Positions 1-7,202 of a stretch of 9,531 bases of DNA are shown here, one piece after another. A model generated the notes under the pieces. That model had not been told where the DNA came from. It made no database searches and was given only the letters and a program-made list of their open reading frames with translations. Position 1 is the first letter of the stretch; each line of letters begins with the position of its first letter. The stretch is from the NCBI GenBank assembly GCA_964555565.1, contig CAZKTF010000140.1, positions 1 through 9,531 on the forward strand, written 5' to 3'. The position numbers were made by a program, and so were the translations under genes. This stretch comes from CAZKTF01 sp964555565 (lineage in GTDB: Bacteria > Planctomycetota > JAJSAM01 > JAKLKS01).

Positions 1-1
1 C

Positions 2-373
2 GGGGCCCCGGTCCCGCGGGCCGAGGGGATCGACCTCGAGGACGTCCGGGCCGCGCTCCGCAGCCTCATGGGCCGCGCGGCGGGACCGGAGCGCGCGGGA
101 CCGGGGCTGGCCGACGCCGCCTGGGCCATCGAGGGGTGGTCGCGCTACGTCCTCGATCGCGAGTTCCCGGGGCCGGCGGGGTGGGAGCTCCAGAACATGC
201 TCCTCCTCTCGGGCCTCCTCGTGGGGGCCGCGCTCGCCCGGGAGGAGAGCCGCGGGACCCACCTGAGGAGCGACTTCCCGGCCCGGGACGACGCCCGCTG
301 GCACGGGCACCTGGACCTCCGCCGGGGTGAGGAGCCGCGGCTCGTCCCGGCCCCGGGAGGACCCGCCGCGTGA
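2..373 (+). CDS. nadB: L-aspartate oxidase, C-terminal part (5' end outside window)
   Basis: This is the last 123 codons of an FAD-dependent L-aspartate oxidase, which oxidises L-aspartate to iminoaspartate, the first step of de novo NAD synthesis in the cytoplasm. The frame is open from base 2, so the start lies upstream; family members are usually a little over 500 residues, so about three quarters is missing, including the FAD-binding and most catalytic residues. Visible is the helical C-terminal domain: the LRSLMGR segment near base 56 (usually LR..MW), the ELQNML helix near 186, and the hallmark ESRG-THLRSDFP motif near 246-280. The same domain occurs in succinate dehydrogenase and fumarate reductase flavoproteins, but the compact ESRG..RSDFP ending followed by only a short tail favours NadB. 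The stop codon overlaps the GTG start of hflX (GTGA), implying translational coupling. Confidence 0.85.
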   Translation, partial: GAPVPRAEGIDLEDVRAALRSLMGRAAGPERAGPGLADAAWAIEGWSRYVLDREFPGPAGWELQNMLLLSGLLVGAALAREESRGTHLRSDFPARDDARWHGHLDLRRGEEPRLVPAPGGPAA

Positions 374-1713
374 GGGAGCACCGCGGGGTCGCCCCGGGGG
401 TCGTCCGGGAGCGCGTGGTGCTGGTCGGGGCGCTCCGCTCCGGGGAGCCCCGTCCGGTGGAACCGCCCCTGACGGAGCTCCGCCGCCTGGCGGAGACGGC
501 GGGGGCCGAAGTCGTGGACGAGGTGGTCCAGCGGGTCCCGCGGATCTCCCCCGCCACCTACGTGGGGAGCGGGAAGGCCGCGGAGGTGGCCGACAGGGCC
601 CGCGCGCTGGGGGCCGGCGCGGTCCTGTTCGACAACGACCTGAGCCCCGCCCAGCAGCGCAACCTGGAGCGCCTGGCCGGCAGGCGCGTCGTGGACCGGA
701 GCGAGCTCATCCTCGACATCTTCGCGCTGCGGGCGCGGACGCGCGAGGCCATGGTCCAGGTGGAGCTGGCGCAGTACGAGTACCTCCGGCCGCGCCTGAA
801 GCGCATGTGGACCCACCTGGAGCGCATGGAGGGCGGGGCCGGCGGGGCGCTGGGCGGCATCGGGACCCGCGGGCCCGGGGAGAAGCAGCTCGAGGTGGAC
901 CGCCGGATCGTGCGGCGCCGGATCCAGGACCTCCGGGAGGAGCTCGGCGTCCTGGAGCGCCAGCGCCGGACCCGCGCGAGGGGGCGGGAGGGGTTCTTCC
1001 GCGTCTCGCTCGTGGGCTACACCAACGCGGGGAAGTCGTCCCTGCTCCGCACGCTCACGGGGAGCGAGGCCTTCGTCGAGGACCGCCTCTTCGCCACGCT
1101 GGACACGCAGACCCGGGCCTGGATCCTCCCGGGGAACAAGCGGGTGTTCCTCTCCGACACGGTCGGGTTCATCCGCGACCTGCCGCACCACCTGGTGGCC
1201 TCCTTCCGGGCAACCCTCGCCGAGACCCTCGAGGCCGACCTCCTCCTGCACGTGGTGGACGCCTCCCACCCGGACGGGGAGGCGCAGCGGGGCGTCGTGG
1301 AGGGGGTCCTCGCGGAGATCGGGGCCGCCGGGATCCCGCAGGTCCTGGTCCTGAACAAGGCGGACCGGGTGGACGACCGGATCCGGCTGGAGATCCTCCG
1401 GCGGGGCTCGCGGGACGCGGTCGTCGCCTCCGCCCGGACCAGGGAGGGGCTCGGGGACCTCGTTCAGGCGGTCCTGAGGGCCGCGGAGGCTGGGCACGAG
1501 GAGGTCGAGGTCGCCGTGCACGCCGGGGACGGGCGCACGCTGGCCTGGATCGCCTCCCGGGGCACCGTGGTGGAGCGGGAGTACGCCGGCGCGGTGGTGC
1601 GGCTGCGGGTGAGGCTCGGGGCGAAGGACCGGGCGCGGCTCCAGGCCTCCGGTGCGGACGGCCTCGTCACCCTCGTGGGCCACGAGGACGCGGCCCGGCG
1701 GCCGCGCCGGTAG
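370..1713 (+). CDS. hflX: GTPase HflX, ribosome-associated
   Basis: HflX is a cytoplasmic GTPase that binds the 50S subunit and splits stalled or stress-inactivated 70S ribosomes. The 447-residue product is close to the family norm (about 430). Visible in order: an N-terminal HflX domain (about 1-155) containing the YVGSGK motif near 64-69; the glycine-rich segment GGIGTRGPGE (about 160-170); a charged helical linker (about 172-210); then the G domain with the P-loop GYTNAGKSS at 216-224 (G1), FATLDTQTR near 239-247 (G2 region), DTVGF near 263 (G3) and NKAD at 329-332 (G4). A C-terminal domain of about 75 residues follows. In G2 the common FATLD(P/T)TTR reads FATLDTQTR, a mild variant. The GTG start overlaps the nadB stop; a GGGAGGA Shine-Dalgarno sequence lies at 355-361, eight bases upstream. 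The 3' end faces the SIMPL gene tail to tail with 14 bases between. Confidence 0.95.
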   Translation: MREHRGVAPGVVRERVVLVGALRSGEPRPVEPPLTELRRLAETAGAEVVDEVVQRVPRISPATYVGSGKAAEVADRARALGAGAVLFDNDLSPAQQRNLERLAGRRVVDRSELILDIFALRARTREAMVQVELAQYEYLRPRLKRMWTHLERMEGGAGGALGGIGTRGPGEKQLEVDRRIVRRRIQDLREELGVLERQRRTRARGREGFFRVSLVGYTNAGKSSLLRTLTGSEAFVEDRLFATLDTQTRAWILPGNKRVFLSDTVGFIRDLPHHLVASFRATLAETLEADLLLHVVDASHPDGEAQRGVVEGVLAEIGAAGIPQVLVLNKADRVDDRIRLEILRRGSRDAVVASARTREGLGDLVQAVLRAAEAGHEEVEVAVHAGDGRTLAWIASRGTVVEREYAGAVVRLRVRLGAKDRARLQASGADGLVTLVGHEDAARRPRR

Positions 1714-1727
1714 GCTTCCTGCCCCGG

Positions 1728-2498
1728 CTACTCCTCCGCGAGGCCGAAGGCCGCCGAGACCGTGACCGAGACGTCCTTGGCGACCGTGGAGGTGTCGTAC
1801 TGCCCGGAGGAGGAGACCTCGGTCGAGTCGGGACGCGTGATCTGGAGCACGCCCATCTGGGCCCAGCGGACGTCGCTCACCCGGCACCCGGATCGCGAGG
1901 CGATCTCGTCGGCCCGCTCGCGGGCGTCCCGGGTCGCCTCCCCGAGCACGCGGACCTTGAGGTCGGCGATCCGGGTGTAGGTGTACTCCGGGCCCGAGGA
2001 GACCACCTCGATCCCCTCCCGGAGGAGCCCCGTCACCTCCCCCGCCGCCGCGGCGACCCGGTCCAGGTCCCCCGTCGTCACGGTGAAGGCCCTCTCCAGG
2101 GAGTGGGAGACGACCTCGCGGGTCGCCTCCCCGCGGGCGTCGCGGGCGAAATGGGCCGTGGTCTCGATGGCGGAGACCTCGAGCTCCCCGGACGGGAATC
2201 CCCGGGCGGCCAGGAACTCCCGGACGCGGGCGGTGCCCCGCTCCAGGACCTCGAAGGCCTCGCGCAGTTCGCGGGCCTCCCCGCGCACGAGGACCCGCCA
2301 GACCGCCCGATCGGACCGGACCCGGGTGCGCGCGTAGCCCTTCACCGAGATCTGCCGGGCAACCCGGGAGGCCTCGCGGGACCTCCCCTCGTAGGCGCGC
2401 GAGGCCACCGCCACGCTCGTGACGAGGCTCGTGGCGGCGACGGCGGCGGCGAGGACCGCGCCGCCGAGGAAGTTCAGCCGGACGAGGTACTCCTTCAC
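1728..2498 (-). CDS. SIMPL (DUF541) domain protein, membrane-anchored
   Basis: The 256-residue product belongs to the SIMPL/DUF541 family (YggE-like), periplasmic or envelope proteins whose molecular function is poorly defined; some members are linked to oxidative stress or kinase signalling. Residues about 9-33 form one long hydrophobic stretch (FLGGAVLAAAV and onward), read as a signal anchor or uncleaved signal peptide. The SIMPL domain starts with the VKGYARTRVRSDRAVW strand (about 52-67), a variant of the usual V.G.G.....PD, and continues through the YTYTRIADLKVRVLGEATRDARERADEIAS region, in which a family-typical helix carries the repeated A..A..A pattern, to the VSVTVSAAF strand near the C-terminus. 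The GTG start is supported by GGAGG at 2503-2507, four bases upstream. It lies 108 bases downstream of the LysM gene on the same strand and may be cotranscribed with it. There is no catalytic motif to assign. Confidence 0.85.
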   Translation of the reverse strand: MKEYLVRLNFLGGAVLAAAVAATSLVTSVAVASRAYEGRSREASRVARQISVKGYARTRVRSDRAVWRVLVRGEARELREAFEVLERGTARVREFLAARGFPSGELEVSAIETTAHFARDARGEATREVVSHSLERAFTVTTGDLDRVAAAAGEVTGLLREGIEVVSSGPEYTYTRIADLKVRVLGEATRDARERADEIASRSGCRVSDVRWAQMGVLQITRPDSTEVSSSGQYDTSTVAKDVSVTVSAAFGLAEE

Positions 2499-2606
2499 CG
2501 GACCTCCGCGCGGCCGGGCGGCCGTCTCGGGTCGGAGGCCTCTCCCGGCGGGGATCCTTCTTCGGACGGCGCGGGCGGGGCCTTGAGGGAGCCCCCACGC
2601 GAATCT

Positions 2607-3308
2607 CTAGGGGACGACGATCTCCTGCCCGGGGCGGAGGACGTCGTCCTCGGACATCCCGTTCGCGTCGAGGAGGCGGCGGAAGTCGGGCTTCCCGTAG
2701 TAGCGGCGGGCGATCGCGGAGAGGGTCTCCCCCCGGGCGACCGTGTGGCAGCGGCGCTCGGCGGGCTTCGGAGCGGGGTCGGCCGGGGTGGCCGCGACCT
2801 CCCCGCCCTTCGCCCCCGCGGCCGGCGGCTCGCCCCCAGGGTCGGGCTGCCGCCGGCAGCCCGACAAGTCCCTGGGGTCCCCTCCCGGGACCGCGGCGGG
2901 GAGGCGGAGGACCGCTCCCTCGCGGAGCACGGAGTCGAGCGCCATGCCGTTCAGGCGGGCGATCTCGCCGGCGCGCCGCGAGGTCCCGAGGGCCTGGAGA
3001 GCGATGGCCCCGAGCGTGTCCCCCCGCTGGACGGTCCAGGTCCCGAGATCCTCGGCCGGCGCAAGTGCCTCCGCCGGGGAGGCGGCGGTCCCGCCGTCGG
3101 CCGCGGGGGACCCGGCGGGTCCCGGCAGGCGGGGTCGCACCGGGGGCGGGTCGTGGCCCACGATGAGGAGGAGGGTGTCCGCGGGCCGAGGCGGCTCGCG
3201 GGGCTCGAGCCGGTTCCCGGCGGGGGGGTGGAGGCGGTCCCAGACGAGGGCGGACGCCAGGACGAGCGTCAGGGCGGCCAGGAGGCCGTAGCGGAGGCCG
3301 CTACCCAC
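2607..3308 (-). CDS. Membrane-anchored protein with two LysM domains
   Basis: The 233-residue protein has a short N-terminal hydrophobic helix (about 7-24, YGLLAALTLVLASALVW), then a proline/alanine-rich linker, a first LysM domain (about 90-137, beginning WTVQRGDTLGAIA), a second linker (about 138-186, with one Cys), and a second LysM at the very C-terminus (about 188-233, beginning HTVARGETLSAIA and ending GQEIVVP). LysM modules bind N-acetylglucosamine in peptidoglycan, so it probably tethers to or senses the cell wall from the cytoplasmic membrane; no hydrolase or other effector domain is visible. The GTG start at 3308 gives the membrane helix directly at the N-terminus but has no clear Shine-Dalgarno sequence, and the frame stays open upstream, so the start is uncertain. 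It follows secDF by 91 bases on the same strand. A strong palindrome sits in the inter-LysM linker (see the repeat entry). Confidence 0.85.
   Translation of the reverse strand: MGSGLRYGLLAALTLVLASALVWDRLHPPAGNRLEPREPPRPADTLLLIVGHDPPPVRPRLPGPAGSPAADGGTAASPAEALAPAEDLGTWTVQRGDTLGAIALQALGTSRRAGEIARLNGMALDSVLREGAVLRLPAAVPGGDPRDLSGCRRQPDPGGEPPAAGAKGGEVAATPADPAPKPAERRCHTVARGETLSAIARRYYGKPDFRRLLDANGMSEDDVLRPGQEIVVP
2834..2877. repeat. Two-part palindrome inside the LysM gene linker
   Basis: An uninterrupted inverted repeat of 12-bp arms around a single base (2841-2852 GTCGGGCTGCCG and 2854-2865 CGGCAGCCCGAC) is flanked by a second pair of arms, CCCCAGG (2834-2840) and CCTGGGG (2871-2877), with a 5-base bulge on one side. 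The whole lies in frame in the LysM protein, coding for about residues 144-158 of the linker, and includes a TTG leucine codon that is rare around it. It could be a REP-like palindromic insertion tolerated in a linker, or an RNA hairpin in the transcript. What it is I cannot tell from one copy. Confidence 0.7.
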
Positions 3309-3399
3309 GGGGAGACCCGGGGCGGGGAGCGAACCACAGCGAACGGGACATGCCTCTACATCGGCCGGCGGGCGGCGTCCCTTCGGCCGGTCTGGGGGA

Positions 3400-6300
3400 C
3401 TACGCCCCGGCCAGGGCGGCCCCGCCGCGGCGCGGGGAGGCTGCGTCGAGCTTCCGGACGAGGCCGTCCGGGTCCTTCTCGGGCAGCCAGCGGAGGAGGT
3501 GCCAGAGGAAGTGGGCGGGGAGGATGCAGGCCAGGAACGCCCCGACCAGCGCCACGGTCCCCTCCGCGGCGAAGGCGACCGCGAGGCCCGCGGCGAGGCA
3601 CGCCACGAGCGCGTAGACGGGGGCCTTCCCCAGCCCGGCCAGCCGCGCGACGTAGACCGGGAGGAACAGGAGGAGGGGGGAGGCGATGAAGACCGAGGAG
3701 TAGGTCCCGGTGACCACGCCCACGACCATCACGAAGGCGAAGCCCTCCAGGGACGAGGTGGCCCCGTAGTTCACGAGGAAGAGCGTGAGGGCGGCCAGGA
3801 ACACCGTCAGCGAGGTGCGGATCGACCGGGCCAGGGTCTGGTTGATGGAGGAGTCGATCAGGGAAGAGGAGGGGTGCTCCGACCGTCCCAGGTTCTCGCG
3901 GATCCGGTCGAAGACCACGATGGTGTCGTTCATCGAGTACCCGATCAGGGTGAGGAAGGCCGCGATGACCGGGAGGTTGATCTTGACGTGGGCCAGGCCG
4001 AGGGCGTCGCAGACCGCCACGGCGCCGAGCGTGATGAGCACGTCGTGCATGAGGGCGACGGCGGCCGCGAACCCGTAGGTGAAGTCCCGGAACCGGAAGC
4101 GCAGGTAGGCGATCTGCGCGAGGATCGAGAGGAGGACCGCGAGCATCGCCTGCTCGCGGAGCTGGACGGCCACGCCCGGGCCGATGAAGTCGCTCTGCGG
4201 GATGGGCTCCGAGGGCTCCAGGGCCGCGGCGGCCCGCCGGATGCGATCCAGCGCCTGCTCGTCCTGGGGGAGGCCGGTCGCGGCCCGGACGTCGAGGGGG
4301 GCCTTGAGGGCGCGCATCACCTCCTCGCGGAAGGTGAGGTCGCCGGCCGCGCTGGTGGTCCCGGTGACCTTCAGCGAGGAGATCCCGGGGCCGGCCGCGG
4401 GGCCCTTCTCGACCTTCAGCCCCTCGGGCTTCGTCACGATCCGCGCCGCCGAGAGCTTCGCGCGCACGGCCTCCGGGTCCACGCCCTCGCCCGCGAAGTT
4501 CAGGACCGCGGCGAAGGGGCGGTCCGGCTGCCCCTCGGCCCCCTCGATCTTCAGTTCCGAGATCGGGTGCGGGACGAGGTCCTTCGCGAAGAGGGCCTCG
4601 ACCTTGCCGGTGAACTCCCGGCCGCTCTTCTCCGCCTCCCGGGCGTTCTCCCCCGAGAGCTGGGCGGTCACCTCGAAGCGGTCGCTGGCGCTGGAGAGGC
4701 TGATGTCCTCCGAGCTCGACCCGCGGGCCTTGATGGTCCGGACCTGCACCTCGCCGAGCTTCGCGGCCCCGATCCGGTCCTTCACGTCGTTGATGGTGAG
4801 GGGAGCCGTGAAGGAGAGGATCACGCGCTGCCCACCCGTGAACTCGAGGTCGTACTTGTCGTGCTCGGGGCGGATGGCGAAGGCCGCGGTCCCGAGGACG
4901 ATGAGGACCAGCGAGACGGTGATCATCCGGGCCCGGCTCGCCATGAAGGGGAACTTCGAGGCGAAGGCCGGCATCATCCGGAACTCGGTCAGGATCCCCT
5001 TCTCCAGGCCCCAGAGGAACAGGGTCCGCGTCACGTAGAGGGCCGTGAACATCGAGATGACGAGGCCCAGGATGAGCGTGAGGGCGAAGCCCTTGATGGG
5101 CCCGGTCCCCACCCAGTACAGGATGGCCCCGGTGATGATCGTGGTCAGGTTGCTGTCCACGATCGTGACGAAGGCCCGGTCGTAGCCGGCGGAGATCGCC
5201 TGGAGGAGCCCCTTCCCGGCCGCCTTCTCCTCGCGGATCCGCTCGTTCACGAGGATGTTGGCGTCCACGGCCATGGCGAGCGTGAGGATGAGGCCCGCGA
5301 TGCCCGGGAGCGAGAGGGTGGCGTCGAGGAACAGCAGGACGCCGAGCGTCATGACCAGGTTCAGGACGACGGCGAAGTTCGCGACCCAGCCCGCTCCCCT
5401 GTAGTAGATGGCCATGAAGAGGAGGACGAGCGCGGTCGCGATCGCGATGGAGAGGCCGCCCCGCCGGACCGCGTCCTCCCCGAGGCCGGGCCCGACGACG
5501 AAGGAGGAGACCTCCTCCGGCGTGACGGACAGGGAGCCCGACTGGAGGACGGTGACGAGGCCCTGGGCCCCCTTCTCGGTGTAGCGGCCGGTGATCCGGC
5601 CGCTCCCGGGGAGCTTCGACTGGAGCTCGGGGGCGATCTCCACCTTCCCGTTGAGGACGATGGCCATGTGCCGGTGGACGTTCGCCCCGGTGTAGTCCCC
5701 GTAGGGGGTCCCCCGCTCCGGGATGATCTTGAAGTGCACGGCGTAGTAGCCGGGGGACTCCGGGTCGGGCTCGACCCATGTGGAGGCCAGGTCCCTCCCG
5801 GTCCAGAGGAACTGGTCCTCGGCCCGCCGCCGGGCTTCCTTCGCCTCCTCGACCCTGCGGCGCAGGTCGGCGAGCTCCGGCTCGGGCTTCCCGGCGGCCA
5901 CGGCCTCGGCGAGCGCCTTCTCCGCGGCCTCGTGCTCGGCCCGCGGCCTCTCCTCCGGCACCTCGAGGAGGCGGTCCGGGACGCCGAACTTCTCCGTCCC
6001 GCCCTCGGGGTTGACGGCGACCCAGCGGTAGCCCGGGGTGGGGACGTAGCTCCCCTTCTTCGCCTTCTCCTCCCGCTCCCGCCGCGCGCGCTCCGCGGGC
6101 TCCAGCCCCGCCCCCTGCCCGCCGGGGCCCCGGTCGGACACCATGTGGAACTCGAGGGTGCCGACCTGCTTCATCAGCGCCTTGATGCGGTCGATCTCCT
6201 CCTTGCCCCGGCCGGGGAGGTCCACCGTGAACTGGCCCTCGCCGGGGGTGATCTGGATCTCCCCGAGGCCGAGCCGGTCGAGGCGGAAGCGGATGACCCG

Positions 6301-6507
6301 GATGGCCTCCTCGAGGACCTCGGCCTGCTTCTGCCCCTCGCCGGCGGGGACGCGAAAGGTGATCGAGGCCCCCCCCTTGAGGTCGAGGCCGTACTTCACG
6401 CCGTACTCCTGCCCGTGCTGGACCCCGTAGACGAACCAGGGCACGGCGGTCGTCGCGAGCACGACCGCGGCGATCGTCAGGAAGCGGCTGCGGAGCGTCG
6501 TCTGCAT
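3400..6507 (-). CDS. secDF: Fused protein translocase subunit SecDF
   Basis: SecD and SecF are joined in one 1035-residue membrane protein that works with SecYEG and YajC, using the proton motive force to pull exported proteins across the cytoplasmic membrane. SecD half: TM1 about 9-29, the YGLDLKGG motif at 39-46, a large exported P1 domain to about 345 with a charged Glu/Ala/Arg-rich, probably coiled-coil insert (about 182-231), then five TM helices with AMAVDANILVNERIREE at about 410-427. SecF half: TM1 about 528-545, LEFTGGQ at about 552-558, an exported domain to FIGPGV at about 774-780, then TM helices with GYSMNDTIVVFDRIREN at about 856-872. The SecF exported domain is about 220 residues, roughly twice what I expect. 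After the last canonical helix come two more hydrophobic segments (about 962-980 and 983-1003). ATG is supported by AGGA at 6512-6515, which overlaps the yajC stop codon: tight coupling. Confidence 0.97.
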   Translation of the reverse strand: MQTTLRSRFLTIAAVVLATTAVPWFVYGVQHGQEYGVKYGLDLKGGASITFRVPAGEGQKQAEVLEEAIRVIRFRLDRLGLGEIQITPGEGQFTVDLPGRGKEEIDRIKALMKQVGTLEFHMVSDRGPGGQGAGLEPAERARREREEKAKKGSYVPTPGYRWVAVNPEGGTEKFGVPDRLLEVPEERPRAEHEAAEKALAEAVAAGKPEPELADLRRRVEEAKEARRRAEDQFLWTGRDLASTWVEPDPESPGYYAVHFKIIPERGTPYGDYTGANVHRHMAIVLNGKVEIAPELQSKLPGSGRITGRYTEKGAQGLVTVLQSGSLSVTPEEVSSFVVGPGLGEDAVRRGGLSIAIATALVLLFMAIYYRGAGWVANFAVVLNLVMTLGVLLFLDATLSLPGIAGLILTLAMAVDANILVNERIREEKAAGKGLLQAISAGYDRAFVTIVDSNLTTIITGAILYWVGTGPIKGFALTLILGLVISMFTALYVTRTLFLWGLEKGILTEFRMMPAFASKFPFMASRARMITVSLVLIVLGTAAFAIRPEHDKYDLEFTGGQRVILSFTAPLTINDVKDRIGAAKLGEVQVRTIKARGSSSEDISLSSASDRFEVTAQLSGENAREAEKSGREFTGKVEALFAKDLVPHPISELKIEGAEGQPDRPFAAVLNFAGEGVDPEAVRAKLSAARIVTKPEGLKVEKGPAAGPGISSLKVTGTTSAAGDLTFREEVMRALKAPLDVRAATGLPQDEQALDRIRRAAAALEPSEPIPQSDFIGPGVAVQLREQAMLAVLLSILAQIAYLRFRFRDFTYGFAAAVALMHDVLITLGAVAVCDALGLAHVKINLPVIAAFLTLIGYSMNDTIVVFDRIRENLGRSEHPSSSLIDSSINQTLARSIRTSLTVFLAALTLFLVNYGATSSLEGFAFVMVVGVVTGTYSSVFIASPLLLFLPVYVARLAGLGKAPVYALVACLAAGLAVAFAAEGTVALVGAFLACILPAHFLWHLLRWLPEKDPDGLVRKLDAASPRRGGAALAGA

Positions 6508-6513
6508 CGGGTC

Positions 6514-6870
6514 CTATTTCTTTCCTGCGCCCTCGGCGGCCTGGGCGGCCGGTTCGGTCACCACGTCGGCGACGGCGGCGCGGGTGACCCGCACGCGGAC
6601 GTCCGGGTTCTCGGAGATCCTGAGGGTAAGCTCCCCCTCGCGCACGTCCACCACGGTCCCGTAGAGGCCGCCCGAGGTGACGACCCGGTCGTGCTTCTTG
6701 AGGGCCCCCAGCATGCGCCGGCGCTCCTTCTCCTGCTTCGACTGGGGCCGGAGGATGAGGAAGTAGAAGATGAGGAAGATCGCAGCGAAGGGCACGAGCA
6801 TCCCGAGCGGACTCGAGGCCGGTGCGCCGGGCGCCGCCTGAAGCAGGAGGAATCCGATGCGGTCGCTCAC
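6514..6870 (-). CDS. yajC: Sec translocon accessory subunit YajC
   Basis: YajC is a small single-pass membrane protein that associates with SecDF and SecYEG. The 118-residue frame is the usual family length. It begins with a short polar/alanine N-terminus, one TM helix (about 21-36, GMLVPFAAIFLIFYFLI) and the hallmark LRPQSKQEKERR at the membrane exit, then the small cytoplasmic domain with DRVVTSGGLYGTV, followed by an alanine/lysine tail. I choose the GTG at 6870 as start (product beginning MSDRIGFLLLQ, typical of YajC), with AGGA about 10 bases upstream at 6881-6884. Reading further upstream through the N run would give a longer protein, but that joins two unconnected contigs. secDF starts six bases downstream. 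The GTG is followed by A, so an upstream gene could end in an overlapping TGA (GTGA). Confidence 0.92.
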   Translation of the reverse strand: MSDRIGFLLLQAAPGAPASSPLGMLVPFAAIFLIFYFLILRPQSKQEKERRRMLGALKKHDRVVTSGGLYGTVVDVREGELTLRISENPDVRVRVTRAAVADVVTEPAAQAAEGAGKK

Positions 6871-6886
6871 GATATGGTCATCCTGC

Positions 6887-6896
6887 NNNNNNNNNN
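6887..6896. other. Assembly gap (10 N) between two yajC-like sequences
   Basis: Ten N of unknown true length. The contig on the right begins, immediately after the gap (6897-6915), with a 19-base sequence identical to 6762-6780 inside yajC, where it codes for the same IFLIFY membrane segment. The break was probably caused by this repeat, and the true gap is expected to hold the rest of the upstream YajC-like gene. Confidence 0.9.
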
Positions 6897-7035
6897 AGTA
6901 GAAGATGAGGAAGATGACCCCGATGAACAGGGGGAACTTGAGATTCTCCAGCGAGGAGGGAGGCGGAACCGCGTCGCCGGCTCCGGGAGGGTCCTGCAGC
7001 GCGGCGAGGACCGCGGACTGCAGCGTCGGTACCAT
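6897..7035 (-). CDS. Second YajC-like protein, N-terminal fragment cut by gap
   Basis: Only the first 46 codons are visible before the gap. The product starts MVPTLQSAVLAALQ, has a Pro/Gly/Ala-rich stretch, then KFPLFIGVIFLIFY, which is the first part of a TM helix and matches the yajC helix downstream at the IFLIFY segment, including 19 identical bases. The N-terminus differs from that of yajC, so this looks like a tandem paralogue rather than the same gene read twice; its own RPQ motif and cytoplasmic domain would lie in the gap. The ATG at 7035 has only a weak, distant GGGGAG upstream. Alternatives are strain variation or a misjoin in the assembly, in which case it would be an allele of yajC. 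It would be the first gene of the Sec unit. Confidence 0.55.
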
Positions 7036-7067
7036 GGAGGGGGCTCCCCGGGGAACGCGGCGGGAGG

Positions 7068-7099
7068 CGCGCCGCAGGGGCGACGATTCCTGCGGCGCG
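7068..7099. repeat. Perfect 11-bp inverted repeat upstream of the YajC-like gene
   Basis: CGCGCCGCAGG (7068-7078) and CCTGCGGCGCG (7089-7099) are exact reverse complements separated by 10 bases. It lies 32 bases upstream of the YajC-like start, so it would sit in the leader RNA or promoter of the Sec unit. It could be an RNA hairpin or a dimeric regulator site. No U-tract follows on either strand, so a classical terminator is not supported. Confidence 0.6.
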
Positions 7100-7202
7100 G
7101 CCCGCGGAAAGAGGTCGAATCCTAGTGCCCCGCCGGCCGGGCTCCAAGGGATCCAGCGGCGGAGGTCGCGGGGCGGCTGCGGGTCGTACGGATCGGAACG
7201 GC

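Noticed and set aside
145..2598. Long minus-strand open frame opposite nadB and hflX, and a plus-strand frame 327-3689
   Set aside because: Low-complexity, proline/arginine-rich products overlapping well-supported genes; no recognisable family.
6514..7035. A single 173-residue YajC read through the N run
   Set aside because: It joins two contigs that each code for a YajC-like membrane helix; the in-frame join over ten N is chance. The 118-residue product from GTG 6870 has the family length.
3356..7125. Very long open frames on both strands over secDF and yajC (for example plus strand 3499-7125 and minus strand 3356-5779)
   Set aside because: They are frame shadows caused by very high G+C. 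Their products are Arg/Gly/Pro/Asp-rich without motifs, while the 3400-6507 minus frame carries all SecD and SecF motifs.
7060..7131. Possible tRNA 3' end (GAGGTCGAATCC then GTGCCCCG resembles a T-arm and acceptor)
   Set aside because: The T-stem does not pair, there are no D and anticodon arms, and the only GGGGC-like 5' partner at 7077 gives a molecule of under 50 bases.
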